From NCBI GenBank assembly GCA_004292855.1, contig RDXN01000034.1, positions 62,001 through 126,000 on the forward strand: a stretch of DNA of 64,000 nt, read 5' to 3'. This document shows positions 26,601 through 35,960 of this stretch, piece by piece. Both the position numbers and the translations under genes were made by a program. The number at the start of each line of letters is the position of its first letter. Position 1 is the first letter of the stretch. Origin of the DNA: Cytophagales bacterium. Lineage in GTDB: Bacteria; Bacteroidota; Bacteroidia; Cytophagales; Spirosomataceae. Below the pieces are notes generated by a model, which did no database searches, was not told the DNA's origin, and was given only the letters and a program-made list of their open reading frames with translations.

Positions 26601-29494
26601 ACACCAGCCGGTTTGTCGGCCACCGAAATACGCGTGTCGCGCTGCCGACTTTGCCCACTCCAAACCAACCCGCCCGCCCGGTCGATTAGCTCGATTCGGG
26701 CGGTTTCGTTGAGGGTCAACCCCTCGATTCGGATGGTCAATTCGGTGAGGGTTGGCACGGGGAACACCGTGAGGGCTTCACTTAGTGACTGATCCTCAAC
26801 GCCCAGCAGGGGCAGCACCGTAACAAGGACGGCTGCAGTTGGTCGCGGGCCGGTGCCGCAGCCGTTCGAGATGCCCGTGAGATAGTACGTGGTATTTTGC
26901 GAGGGTTTCACCGTGAGGATGTGCGGGTTGGCGTTGGTTTGCACCCCTCGAACCGGCCCCGCCGTGGTGGTACTGTCGCGGTAGGTAAATGCCCAGGGGC
27001 CGTCGCCGGTGAAGGCGATGGAGAGGTTGGCCGGGTACGTATCGTAGATGGTTTGCGTGCCCGTGAGCGAAGCCGTGGGCAGGGGCCGAACGGTCAAGGT
27101 TGTGGGGCTGATGCGGCCCAGAATCGGGATGCGGGGGTTGGTCGCGATGATGCGTACCCAATACGTTCCGGCAGCGAGCGTTGTGGGCAGTAGTGCGCCC
27201 ATCACCCCGCCCGTGGGCAAACTGCTGCTGATCCCATCAACAAACTGCGCTTGTGCGGTATCGCCCTGTGCGCGGGCGTATTGCAGGCGGAACTGGCTCC
27301 CTGTGTTGAACGTTCCATTGGCCGTGAAACTCGCGCTGACGATGCCCCCCACGCAAACGGTGCCGTTTACCAACCCACCCGTTTGAATCGTGGGAACATT
27401 CACGCTCACCAGGGCCGGGTTGCCGGCCGCCGTGCCTACCCCGCAACCGTTCCGTATCTCCGTAACCGTATAGGTCGTGGTTTGCATGGGCAACACACGA
27501 ACGGTTGTGTCGCGCAGGGCCGTGCCGGCGAGGCCGTTGGAGAGCCGGAACTGGAAGGGGCCGGGGCCAGTGAAGGTCAGCCGCAAGGGGGCTTCAAGGC
27601 CCAAATTGACCGTTGTACTACCACTCAGGCTCAGGGTCGGCATGGGCAACACAAACACCCGGATGGCCGTGCGGGGACTCTCACAGCCGTTTTCGCCGGT
27701 TTGGGTCACGTGATACACCAGCCCGTCGGGGTTGGTCGTCACGGCCTGCGTGGGGGGTGCCGGTGCCGAAGCCGACACGGTCCCGGTGGGGTCGGTCCAG
27801 CGCAGGCCCCGGCCCGTGGCTTGCAGGGATTGAGCCACGGCGTTCAGGCAGAGTTGGACCGTTGAGCTAGCCACCGTGGGCGCGGGCGTCGACAACACGT
27901 TGACCACCAACACCGCCCGTGGACTCTCGCACCCGTCGACCGTTTGCGAGACCAGATAGCTAAACGAAGCGGGTTGGTCGGTGATGGGCGTTGGGGGTGC
28001 CGGGAACGGGTTTCCGTCGACGTTGAACCACCGCAGTAGGCCGCTGCTCGTAGCCGAAACGGGTTGCGCCCGAACAAACTGGCAATAGTTGGTGGGCGAC
28101 AAACCTGGCGGCAAGGGCAACGGCCGCACCAACACACTGGCCTCACCCCGTGGGCTCTCGCAACCGTCCTGCGTTTGGGTCGGATAAAAAATACTGACCA
28201 CGGCCAGATTGGTGTTCACCACGGGCGCACTTGCCAACACCTCGTTGCTAATCGGCGAAGCATACCAACGTATAGCCTGTCCCGTTACGAACAGTGTAAC
28301 GGCAGGGCTGTTCTGGCAAACCACCTGTTGCGCGACTGTGGGGGCTGTGGGCGTGGGTTTCACCAACACCCGCGTTTCGGCGCGTGTACTCTCACAGATG
28401 CCGGTTGTTTGGGTCACGAAATAGCTGGTCGTGCCGGTGTTGGTAGTGGGGGGCAGGGGTGCTGTCGCGAGGGACGTGCTGCCCGTGGCGGTGCTATACC
28501 AACGCAAACTGGTGCCGGTGGCGGTGAGCGTGGTGGGCACACTCCGCTGGCATACGCTCACCGAACTCGCCACAACCGGGGCGGCTGGCACTGCCGAGAC
28601 ACTCACCCGCACACTACTACGCCCACTCTCGCAGCCATTCACCGATTGGCCCACAAAGTAGGTTATCGTACCCAGATTGGCCGTGTTCGGCGTAACCGAA
28701 ACCACGCCCGTCCCCCCGGTTGGGGCCGTGTACCACAACAAACCCATTCCCGTGGCCGACAGCGATTGGGCCGGGCTGCCCTGGCAATAATCGAGCGAAG
28801 CACTAGCCACCGTGGGCGAGTTGGGCGTGGCCGTAACCACCACACTCAGCGACGCACGTGGACTTTCGCAGCCGTTCAGGGTTTGGGTCACGTAGTAGGT
28901 TGCTCGCAAAGCCGCCGAGGTCGACATAGTCGGGGTCAGGGTTGTGCTTGTGCCACCACTTGGGGTAGTGTACCAAAGCAGATTTTGACCCGTGGCCGTA
29001 AGCGCGACTGCACTCGTGTTCTGACAAACGGCTACCGACTGCGTAACGGGGGCCGTTGGCGACGGTCGCACGGTGAGCGTGGTGGGGCTTGGCGTGCCGA
29101 GGATGGCCGGATTACTCGCCACCACCCGCAAGCGATAAGCAGTAAGGGGGAGGCTAGTAGCAGGGATCGTGGTGGTCAGGCTATAGGTCCCCGATACCCC
29201 CGTGGTGCTTGGGGTGCTGCTCGTGAAACTGACCACGCCCGACGGCAGGGTACTATACGTGACATTGTCGGGCGAGAGTTGGGCCGAGAACACGTTGCCC
29301 GTGCCGAGCGTCCCCGAAAACGTAAACGACACCGTCAGCGACGCGCCGGGGCAAACCGCCGTAACGGGCAAAGCCGCCGTCGTAAGCGTGCCCGATGTTT
29401 GGGGCGTAAGGGTAAACGACACCTGTGCCTGCGCACAGAGCGTGAGCAAGCTAAAATACAGGCAATAGCAGAGGGTTTGTAAACGGTGCGTCAT
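26540..29494 (-). CDS. T9SS-secreted protein with six Ig-like CQ...GCES repeats
   Basis: 984 residues. After a signal peptide (TLCAQAQ) comes an Ig-like domain (VCPGASLTVSFTFSG, LRVVASNPAILG), then six ~80-residue repeats with the frame xCQxx...LxATGxxLxWY...YxVxQTxxGCESxR, two more beta domains and a C-terminal T9SS type A sorting domain (VFPVPTLTELTIRIEG ... KPAGVYLLRVRVGDRR). The Cys pair in each repeat suggests one disulfide per domain. Probably a cell-surface adhesin or matrix protein. The six repeats match the last six of the neighbouring 1222-residue paralogue one for one. Confidence 0.85.
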   Translation of the reverse strand: MTHRLQTLCYCLYFSLLTLCAQAQVSFTLTPQTSGTLTTAALPVTAVCPGASLTVSFTFSGTLGTGNVFSAQLSPDNVTYSTLPSGVVSFTSSTPSTTGVSGTYSLTTTIPATSLPLTAYRLRVVASNPAILGTPSPTTLTVRPSPTAPVTQSVAVCQNTSAVALTATGQNLLWYTTPSGGTSTTLTPTMSTSAALRATYYVTQTLNGCESPRASLSVVVTATPNSPTVASASLDYCQGSPAQSLSATGMGLLWYTAPTGGTGVVSVTPNTANLGTITYFVGQSVNGCESGRSSVRVSVSAVPAAPVVASSVSVCQRSVPTTLTATGTSLRWYSTATGSTSLATAPLPPTTNTGTTSYFVTQTTGICESTRAETRVLVKPTPTAPTVAQQVVCQNSPAVTLFVTGQAIRWYASPISNEVLASAPVVNTNLAVVSIFYPTQTQDGCESPRGEASVLVRPLPLPPGLSPTNYCQFVRAQPVSATSSGLLRWFNVDGNPFPAPPTPITDQPASFSYLVSQTVDGCESPRAVLVVNVLSTPAPTVASSTVQLCLNAVAQSLQATGRGLRWTDPTGTVSASAPAPPTQAVTTNPDGLVYHVTQTGENGCESPRTAIRVFVLPMPTLSLSGSTTVNLGLEAPLRLTFTGPGPFQFRLSNGLAGTALRDTTVRVLPMQTTTYTVTEIRNGCGVGTAAGNPALVSVNVPTIQTGGLVNGTVCVGGIVSASFTANGTFNTGSQFRLQYARAQGDTAQAQFVDGISSSLPTGGVMGALLPTTLAAGTYWVRIIATNPRIPILGRISPTTLTVRPLPTASLTGTQTIYDTYPANLSIAFTGDGPWAFTYRDSTTTAGPVRGVQTNANPHILTVKPSQNTTYYLTGISNGCGTGPRPTAAVLVTVLPLLGVEDQSLSEALTVFPVPTLTELTIRIEGLTLNETARIELIDRAGGLVWSGQSRQRDTRISVADKPAGVYLLRVRVGDRRASRRVVRL

Positions 29495-29521
29495 TGAAAA
29501 ATCATCGGTCTAGGTACGAAC

Positions 29522-29529
29522 CAAATATA
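29522..29529 (-). promoter_or_regulatory. -7 box TATATTTG for the 984-residue T9SS gene
   Basis: The plus strand reads CAAATATA, giving TATATTTG on the minus strand, 28 bp before the start codon at 29494. No clear -33 element. Confidence 0.4.
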
Positions 29530-29586
29530 GTTGATTCTTACGCCGAATGCTTCCGCCCTAACAACACTTTAATTCGATATAAAGTA

Positions 29587-29631
29587 GGGGGTTGGCTATT
29601 ACGCTTCGTATGCGGCAAACAACCAACCCCC
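29587..29631 (-). terminator. Hairpin after the 1222-residue T9SS gene
   Basis: GGGGGTTGG (29587-29595) pairs with CCAACCCCC (29623-29631), just past the stop at 29641. The minus-strand tail is AT-rich but has no long T run, so termination is only likely. Confidence 0.4.
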
Positions 29632-29640
29632 AACTCCGCC

Positions 29641-32600
29641 TTACAACTTGACAATCCGTTTAGTAGCCGTTCGGTCTCCAACCCGAACACGTAATATATA
29701 CACCCCGGCAGGCTTGTTTGCTAATTCAATTGTAGACGTTGCCTGCCGAATGCTGTGTTGCCAAACCGAAATCCCTGTTGACTGAGTCAAGTTTATTTGT
29801 GCTGTTTCACCCGGAACAAGCCCATCGATGCGTATCGTGAGCGTACTCATTACCGGCACCGGATACACGGAAACGGCATCGCTCAAGGTTGGGTCTTCTA
29901 TACCCAGCAACGGAGCCACCGTTACCGTAACCAACGCCGTTGGCCGAGGACCGAGACCGCAACCGTTCGATACACCTGTCAGGTAGTAAGCGGCTGTTTT
30001 CATTGGCCTAATGTCAAGCACGTGCGGGTTTGCGTTGGTCTGTATGCGTTGTTCGGTCCCAGCTGTATTTGTGCTATCGCGGTAGGTGAACTCCCAGGGG
30101 CCGTCGCCCGTGAAAGCCACGGATAATGTTGCGGGTTGCGTTTCAAAAATAGTTTGCGTTCCGGTGAGACTGGCCGTTGGCAGCGCACGAACTGAAAGCA
30201 ACGTGGGGCTTACTGATCCATTGATTGGGTATTTAGGATTTGTAGCCATCACCCGCACCCAGTAGGTTCCAGCAGTGGCAGTAGTTGGAATAACGCCCGT
30301 TATCTGCCCATTGGCCATAGTACTGTTCAGAGCGTCAACGTACCGGATGCGTGAGGAATCTGTTTCGGGGCGGGCGAATTGCAGTTTAAACTCGCTACCT
30401 GCGTTAAATGCCCCATTCTGGAGAAAGGCTGTTGTTAATAGATTCCCCGCACAGACTGTACTCGTTGTTAGAGCCAGTGTTTGAATGCTGGGTATGTTAA
30501 CGGTAATCGTAGCTGCACTGCTTCCAACACTGGTCCCGCATTTATTTTGTACTTCGAGTACTTGATACGTGGTTGTTCGAGTAGGCATCACCATCAACGT
30601 GGTATCCTTCAACGCGCTTCCCGACAACCCATTCGACAGTTTGTACTGGTATGGTCCAACCCCGGTAAAGGCAAGACGAAGTGGGACTTCTAATCCAAGA
30701 TTCGTTGTGGTTGTACCTGTCAGAACAAGGGCGGGCGTTGCCTGCACAAAAACACGAATAGAAACTCTGGCACTTTCGCAGCCGTTCTCGCCTGTTTGCG
30801 TAACGTAATACACATCACCATCGGCTTTTGTCGTTGCATTCTGAGTGGGTGGCGCGGGGGCGGTGGTCGATATGTTGCCCGCTGGGTCGGTCCATTTTAA
30901 ATTCTGCCCGGTGGCTTCAAGCGATTTAACCGCTGAGTTCTGACATAATTCGACCGTCGTTTTGGCCACGGTCGGGATTGGAGTGGTTGACACATTGACA
31001 GTGAGCGTGGCCTTAGGACTTTCACACCCATCAATCGTTTGGGCTACCTGATACGTAAACACCGCCCCTTTGTCAGTAACTGGCGTCGGGGGTGCATCAA
31101 ACGCGTTTCCGTCGGTGTTGTACCAGCGCAACGTTCCGCTTCCGGTTGCCGAGACAGGCTGCGCTTTTACAAACTGGCAGTAATTTATGGGCGTAACGCC
31201 CGGTGCTGATGGTAACGCTTTGACCAACACGGTTAAGGGTGCGCGTGGCCCTTCGCAGCCATCCTGGGTTTGGCTGGCGTAATAGCTGGCGTTCGTTGGC
31301 TGGCTCGTGTTGATAACGGGAGCGGCTGTCAGGGCATCGCCATCCGTTTGGGCTGTAAACCACCGTATGGCCTGTCCCGCAGCCGATAGAGTAAGCGATG
31401 GGGTATTCTGACAAACAGCTACATTAGCAGTAGTTGGCACACCGGGTATAGGCTTGGTCGTAATTTTCACTTCAGATCGGCTGCTTTCGCAGAAACCATC
31501 CGCTTGTGCCACAAAATAGCTCACTGTACCCGCATTGTCGGTTGAGGGCGTTGGCGCGTTGGCAAGACTGGTTCCGTTTCCATCATACCATTTCAAATTG
31601 TTGCCAGTGGCAGTAAGCGAGGTAGAGGTGGCACGTTGGCAATAACTGACCGACCTCGTTACGCCCGGAGCCGAGGGGGCGGCTGTCACTTTCACAGTTA
31701 CGCTGCTGCGTCCTCCTTCGCACCCTTCGACCGATTGACTGACGTAGTAGGTTGTTTCGCCAGCTTTATCCGTTGCGGGTGTCAGAGAACCGACTCCGCT
31801 TCCGCCCGACGACTCCCGATACCATTGCAGCCCGCTTCCGGTTGCCGACAGCGGTTGAGCCGTAACGCCCTGACAATATCCCAGTCCCGTTGGGGCCACC
31901 ATCGGTACGCCCGGTGTACCATTGACAACCACGTTGACGGGAGTTCGCCCGCTCTCGCAACCGTTCAGCGACTGAGCGACGTAATAGGTATTGCGTTGAG
32001 CAGTTGAGGACGAGATCACCGGAGCCGTGTCAACGCCCGTTCCACTCGTTGGCGTATTGTACCACAGCACGTTCTGGCCTGTTGCGGTTAGCGAGGGCGC
32101 GGGCGTGTTCTGGCAAATAGTAACGCCCTGAGCGGTGGGCGGTGCGGGGGTAGGTTTGACGGTGATGGTTACAACATGTGGCTCAGATTGACAATCATTT
32201 GTATAAGAGAAAGTGAAGAAATAGCGATGGGTTCCTGCAACTATTGCATTGTAGCCCCATCCAAAGACAGAACCTCTACGAAAATTACTAATTGGCAGAG
32301 GTTGGTTTTGATCACGATCTGGTTCACCTGCGACATTCATTGCAATCCAGTTACCATCAGGCTTGTTGATACTTATACCTCCTTTCTCACCCTGGCACAG
32401 TGTCAACGATTCCGCAGAAATTAACATTGATTGGTTTGACAATCGCCGAGGAACATCTATCGTAACGCTGGTTCGCGGTCCTTCGCAACCATTAACTGTC
32501 TGACTAACATAATAATACTGGAAGCCCGCATTCGTAGTGTTTGGGGTTACTGATGATGTTGCCGTTCCTGCCGTAGCTGAAGTGTACCATTTCAAATTAG

Positions 32601-33309
32601 AACCAGTAGCTACTAATGGTCCCAAAGTCACCCCCGGACAGGGTACATTAATCGTTGGCTGAGGAACTATCGGCGCAGTAGGTAACCCGTTTACTACGAC
32701 CAAAACCGGCACTCGTTGACTCTCACAGGCAATGCCTACCGTCTGACTTACGTAAAACGTACTGGTTCCCGATTGCGTTGTCGAGGGGGTTGGAGCCGCC
32801 TGACTGCCTGTTTCTGTCAGTGGACCCGTGTACCAAATTAGTCCTCCTCCACCGGCTGCCACAGCCGACAACGGGTTGGCTTGCTGACCTATGCAGTAAG
32901 ACACGGGCGAAACAGTTGGATTAGCAGCCGTACCTCGCACCGTCAAGACGGTTGCGCTGGGCGTACCAATAACCGCCGGACTGCTGGCCAAAACCCGAAC
33001 GCGATAGGTGGTGCCGGCTGGTGTGGATTGCGGGATGGTAACCGACATGCCAAAACTCCCCGTTGTTCCAATCTGACTGGCCGGACCCGACGGCACATCA
33101 CGATACTCTCCCCCGTCGGAGAGTTGGGCTTTGAAGATATTGCCAGCTTCAAACGCCCCCGTGCGTGAAAACGCTACTTGAAGTTTACTACCCGGACAAA
33201 CCGAACTGGCAGACAGACCTAACGTTGTGATTGTGTTCTGTGCTAACCCGTAATGGGCGCATAGCAAAAGCGACACACCAAGAAGAAAGTTTTGTAAACA
33301 TTGAGACAT
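29641..33309 (-). CDS. T9SS-secreted protein with eight Ig-like repeats and an extra inserted domain
   Basis: 1222 residues, a tandem paralogue of the 984-residue protein. Signal peptide (LLCAHYGLAQN), N-terminal Ig-like domain (VCPGSKLQVAFSRTG), eight CQ...GCE repeats and the same two terminal beta domains plus a T9SS sorting domain (VYPVPVMSTLTIRIDG ... KPAGVYILRVRVGDRT). It differs by two extra repeats near the N-terminus and a ~105-residue insertion (about residues 290-395; LCQGEKGGISI, NWIAMNVAGEPDRDQNQPLP, HRYFFTFSYTNDCQSEP) encoded by clearly more AT-rich DNA. Probably a large surface adhesin. Confidence 0.85.
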   Translation of the reverse strand: MSQCLQNFLLGVSLLLCAHYGLAQNTITTLGLSASSVCPGSKLQVAFSRTGAFEAGNIFKAQLSDGGEYRDVPSGPASQIGTTGSFGMSVTIPQSTPAGTTYRVRVLASSPAVIGTPSATVLTVRGTAANPTVSPVSYCIGQQANPLSAVAAGGGGLIWYTGPLTETGSQAAPTPSTTQSGTSTFYVSQTVGIACESQRVPVLVVVNGLPTAPIVPQPTINVPCPGVTLGPLVATGSNLKWYTSATAGTATSSVTPNTTNAGFQYYYVSQTVNGCEGPRTSVTIDVPRRLSNQSMLISAESLTLCQGEKGGISINKPDGNWIAMNVAGEPDRDQNQPLPISNFRRGSVFGWGYNAIVAGTHRYFFTFSYTNDCQSEPHVVTITVKPTPAPPTAQGVTICQNTPAPSLTATGQNVLWYNTPTSGTGVDTAPVISSSTAQRNTYYVAQSLNGCESGRTPVNVVVNGTPGVPMVAPTGLGYCQGVTAQPLSATGSGLQWYRESSGGSGVGSLTPATDKAGETTYYVSQSVEGCEGGRSSVTVKVTAAPSAPGVTRSVSYCQRATSTSLTATGNNLKWYDGNGTSLANAPTPSTDNAGTVSYFVAQADGFCESSRSEVKITTKPIPGVPTTANVAVCQNTPSLTLSAAGQAIRWFTAQTDGDALTAAPVINTSQPTNASYYASQTQDGCEGPRAPLTVLVKALPSAPGVTPINYCQFVKAQPVSATGSGTLRWYNTDGNAFDAPPTPVTDKGAVFTYQVAQTIDGCESPKATLTVNVSTTPIPTVAKTTVELCQNSAVKSLEATGQNLKWTDPAGNISTTAPAPPTQNATTKADGDVYYVTQTGENGCESARVSIRVFVQATPALVLTGTTTTNLGLEVPLRLAFTGVGPYQYKLSNGLSGSALKDTTLMVMPTRTTTYQVLEVQNKCGTSVGSSAATITVNIPSIQTLALTTSTVCAGNLLTTAFLQNGAFNAGSEFKLQFARPETDSSRIRYVDALNSTMANGQITGVIPTTATAGTYWVRVMATNPKYPINGSVSPTLLSVRALPTASLTGTQTIFETQPATLSVAFTGDGPWEFTYRDSTNTAGTEQRIQTNANPHVLDIRPMKTAAYYLTGVSNGCGLGPRPTALVTVTVAPLLGIEDPTLSDAVSVYPVPVMSTLTIRIDGLVPGETAQINLTQSTGISVWQHSIRQATSTIELANKPAGVYILRVRVGDRTATKRIVKL

Positions 33310-33323
33310 AGAAAAGACTAATT

Positions 33324-33370
33324 TTAAGTAAACTGACTTGAAATAATTTCAAATATATGAGTTTACTTAA
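33324..33370 (-). promoter_or_regulatory. Nested dyad around the -7 box of the 1222-residue gene
   Basis: TTAAGTAAACT (33324-33334) and AGTTTACTTAA (33360-33370) form an 11-bp dyad that encloses a second dyad, TTGAAAT/ATTTCAA, and the minus-strand -7 box TATATTTG (33357-33350). The start codon is at 33309. The layout fits an operator over a promoter or a leader hairpin. Confidence 0.5.
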
Positions 33371-33414
33371 TCTTTAGACTAACTCGTCTTTAATTTATTT
33401 TTAACTACGCGCTA

Positions 33415-34170
33415 TCACCACACCCGCACCGCCACCAGATTTATAACTACATTGACCACTAACGCCAACCCAAACAACACGGCTACCGAGAATTGAGGCA
33501 GCAGGAAAGCTTGCAGGAACAGGAACGTGCTGAAGCCAAAGATGCCCATCACCAGCCCCCTCAGGGTGTTGATGGCGGCTCCGCTGCCCCCAAACGCATG
33601 GCCAAAAACGGCCAGAATAGTGGTCAGAATAGGAAATGGAGTCAGGATGCCGCTCCAGGTTGGTCCCAACACGTGGGCGAGGCCGGTGATGAGCAGCACG
33701 AACAGCGTAGCCACAAGCATACGAATAGGAATTTCGTAGGGCAGTCGGCGGGGGTTGGCGGACGGGGGACCTGGCTTGGGGAAATTACGTAGTGCGAGCC
33801 AAACGCTTGTCAGCACCAGTCCGTAGCTTACTACTAAACCCGGCTTAAGGATATACATGAACAGAACTACCGCCGTGGCATACACGCCGTATGCTCGGAG
33901 TAGCGTTGGGGCAGGGCGATGGTGTTGCGCGAAATACGAGTAGCTGAAACAGAAGCTTATCAGGGCCAGAATCCCCACCATTACCCCCGGCACCGACTGA
34001 ATGCCGAACGGTTTGCCCTGTTCCATGATAAAAAACAAGGTGATTGGCCCCGCCACCCAGGGCATACTGCCCACGAGGCCACCGATCTGATTACCCCACC
34101 GCCTTGCTACCAGCGTGATAAAGGCAATGATACACGGCATCAGGGTGATTTTGAGGAGAAGTACGTTCAT
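33415..34170 (-). CDS. Multi-pass membrane protein with two-fold internal repeat
   Basis: 251 residues with about eight hydrophobic segments. The two halves look related: LVARRWGNQIGGLVGSMPWV...GPITLFFIMEQG in the first half and LAHVLGPTWSGILTPFPILT...AVFGHAFGG in the second, each followed by a glycine-rich helix. Such inverted or tandem repeats are common in small-molecule transporters. It resembles GlpM-like or similar uncharacterised membrane proteins, but I cannot name the family with confidence. Single gene, downstream of a long palindrome. Confidence 0.65.
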   Translation of the reverse strand: MNVLLLKITLMPCIIAFITLVARRWGNQIGGLVGSMPWVAGPITLFFIMEQGKPFGIQSVPGVMVGILALISFCFSYSYFAQHHRPAPTLLRAYGVYATAVVLFMYILKPGLVVSYGLVLTSVWLALRNFPKPGPPSANPRRLPYEIPIRMLVATLFVLLITGLAHVLGPTWSGILTPFPILTTILAVFGHAFGGSGAAINTLRGLVMGIFGFSTFLFLQAFLLPQFSVAVLFGLALVVNVVINLVAVRVW

Positions 34171-34181
34171 GTTTATATAAC

Positions 34182-34318
34182 CACGGAGTATTTGTCATCC
34201 CGACCAGTCCGCCGGTGCGGAAGGAGGGATCTATTTCTGGCACTCACAACTTGACAACAAGCCAACTAGATCCCTCCTTCCGCACCGGCGGACCGGTCGG
34301 GATGACAAATACTCCGTG
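34182..34318. repeat. Long intergenic palindrome, GTCATCCCGA family, copy 2
   Basis: Arms 34182-34233 and 34267-34318 are 52 bp each and complementary at 51 positions. The outer part CACGGAGTATTTGTCATCCCGA and the inner GAGGGATCTA match the other family copies at their shared blocks; the variable middle here is longer and GC-rich (34205-34224). The 33-nt loop is unrelated. Extra CTCCGTG copies follow the right arm (to 34340) and could pair with the outer left arm. It lies at the 3' end of the FAD oxidoreductase gene. Confidence 0.95.
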
Positions 34319-34340
34319 CCAAACTCCGTGTACTCCGTGG

Positions 34341-35672
34341 TTAAAATAGTTTAGCAAAAATAGACCGACTCTTCCGCTCCACCCGCCACTCCGCAAACTG
34401 CCCCTGAAACGCATCGACAATTTCATCTTCGTACCGACGGAAAAACTCAGGATCGAAGTTGGCTTTCTCCAAATTACCCATCACCTCACCGATAGTGCGC
34501 TCCTCCGAAATCCAGCGCGACCATACGGCCTGCCGTTGCCGGATACCGAGCGTATTCATGCCCACCACAACCCCGGTGTCGGCCCGGAAATAGAATCGCA
34601 TGGCCACTTTGCGGGCCGCGTTTTGCCAGTAGAAAGTTTTTAGATCAGGAGATTCATTGAGATGAGCGGGCGCAAAGCCGTAGGTCTGGTACTCGATGTC
34701 GAAAAACTTGGCCGAGTTGAAAAACACGCCGGGGTCGTAGGCCGAGCGCGTCCCAGTGATCGTTTGGGCGAGGGTTTCGCCCATCATCCGGCCTGTGTAC
34801 CAAATTTGCTCCAACGGCTTGCGATTTGGTGGCGGTGTTCGATGTTGCACACAATCGCCAATGGCGTAGACGCCGGGAAGGTTGGTTTCGAGGAACTCGT
34901 TCACCAGGATACCCCGGTCGGTTTCCAGAGGGGTGTTTTTCAGAAAATCTATGTTGGGCGAGACACCAACGGCAATGCCCACAAATTGTGCCGGAAGGGT
35001 TTCGCCGGTTTTGGTGGTAAGGCTCCCTACCCTACCGGTGCCGTCGTCGTGGAGTTCGGCGAGTTCAGTGTGGGTGCGCAGGTCCACGTGGTGTTCGCGG
35101 ACGTGGTCGCCAATCAGGGCCGACTCCTCGTCGGGCAACACGCTGTTCCAGTAGCTTTTTTCGCGCACGAGCATCGTCGTCTGAATTCCTTTCGACAGGA
35201 GCATTTCGCACAACTCGATGCCGATCAGCCCCCCCCCAACCACTACGGCCTGACGAACGCCGTTCGTATCGGCCTGCATTCGTTCCAGGTCGGGCATCCC
35301 ATACAGGCCCTGCACCCCGCGCAACCCTTGCCCCGGCCACCCGAAAAAGTTAGGTTTCGAGCCAACGGCCAGAATCAGCACATCGTACGAAACACTACGC
35401 TCGGCCAAATGCAACGCCTTCCCCTCAAAATCAATCCGCTCCACATACCCGCGAACCAGATCGATACGGTTTTTGGCCCAGAACCAGTCTTCGTAGGGTT
35501 TCAGATGGTGGTATTCCATGTGCCCCATAAAGAGATACATCAGGGCCGTTCGCGAGTAGAAATAGTCCGTTTCCGACGAGATCACCGTGATTTTGTCGTC
35601 GGAGCGTTTGCGGATTTCGCGGGCGGCAGTGATACCCGCAATGCCGTTACCGATAATAACAATTGAGCGCAT
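34341..35672 (-). CDS. FAD-dependent pyridine nucleotide-disulfide oxidoreductase family protein
   Basis: 443 residues. FAD-binding motif IVIIGNGIAGITAAREI at the N-terminus, NAD(P)H-binding AVVVGGGLIGIELCEMLL in the middle and the second FAD contact GVYAIGDCVQ. The N-terminal half resembles nitrite-reductase-large-subunit or rubredoxin/ferredoxin-reductase-like enzymes, without the CxxxxC redox-active disulfide of classical disulfide reductases. The last ~130 residues (from FFNSAKFFDIEYQTYG) form an extra domain of unknown function. The electron acceptor is not known. It is followed by a long palindrome and preceded by the YoeB pair on the same strand. Confidence 0.85.
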   Translation of the reverse strand: MRSIVIIGNGIAGITAAREIRKRSDDKITVISSETDYFYSRTALMYLFMGHMEYHHLKPYEDWFWAKNRIDLVRGYVERIDFEGKALHLAERSVSYDVLILAVGSKPNFFGWPGQGLRGVQGLYGMPDLERMQADTNGVRQAVVVGGGLIGIELCEMLLSKGIQTTMLVREKSYWNSVLPDEESALIGDHVREHHVDLRTHTELAELHDDGTGRVGSLTTKTGETLPAQFVGIAVGVSPNIDFLKNTPLETDRGILVNEFLETNLPGVYAIGDCVQHRTPPPNRKPLEQIWYTGRMMGETLAQTITGTRSAYDPGVFFNSAKFFDIEYQTYGFAPAHLNESPDLKTFYWQNAARKVAMRFYFRADTGVVVGMNTLGIRQRQAVWSRWISEERTIGEVMGNLEKANFDPEFFRRYEDEIVDAFQGQFAEWRVERKSRSIFAKLF

Positions 35673-35699
35673 CGGGCTATGGAGTTGCTTACTTTTAAA

Positions 35700-35960
35700 T
35701 TACTCGTAATGTCCTAGCACCGAATGTATAATTACTTCGGTGTCGGTAACTTCATACACGAGCCGGTGTTCATCCGTAATGCGTCGAGACCACAAACCAC
35801 TTAGGTTCCCCTTCAACGGCTCCACTTTACCAATTCCCTCAAAAGGCGTTCTTCGACATTCCTCAATCAGTCGGGCAAGTCGTTTCAAAAGCTGTTTATC
35901 GGTTCGGGAGATTTCCAGAAAATCATCGAAAGTATCGTTTAGGAATTTGACGGCTCTCAA
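35700..35960 (-). CDS. yoeB: YoeB-type toxin (ribosome-dependent mRNA interferase)
   Basis: 86 residues. The C-terminal pattern LSGLWSRRITDEHRLVYEV, then IIHSVLGHYE is that of Txe/YoeB toxins, which cut mRNA in the ribosomal A site; the catalytic Glu/Arg/His set (KVEPLKG, RRITDEHRL, HYE) appears present. The start codon is TTG at 35960, overlapping the antitoxin stop as TTGA; no ATG is available nearby. A weak overlapping start would keep toxin output below that of antitoxin. It looks intact. Confidence 0.85.
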   Translation of the reverse strand: MRAVKFLNDTFDDFLEISRTDKQLLKRLARLIEECRRTPFEGIGKVEPLKGNLSGLWSRRITDEHRLVYEVTDTEVIIHSVLGHYE

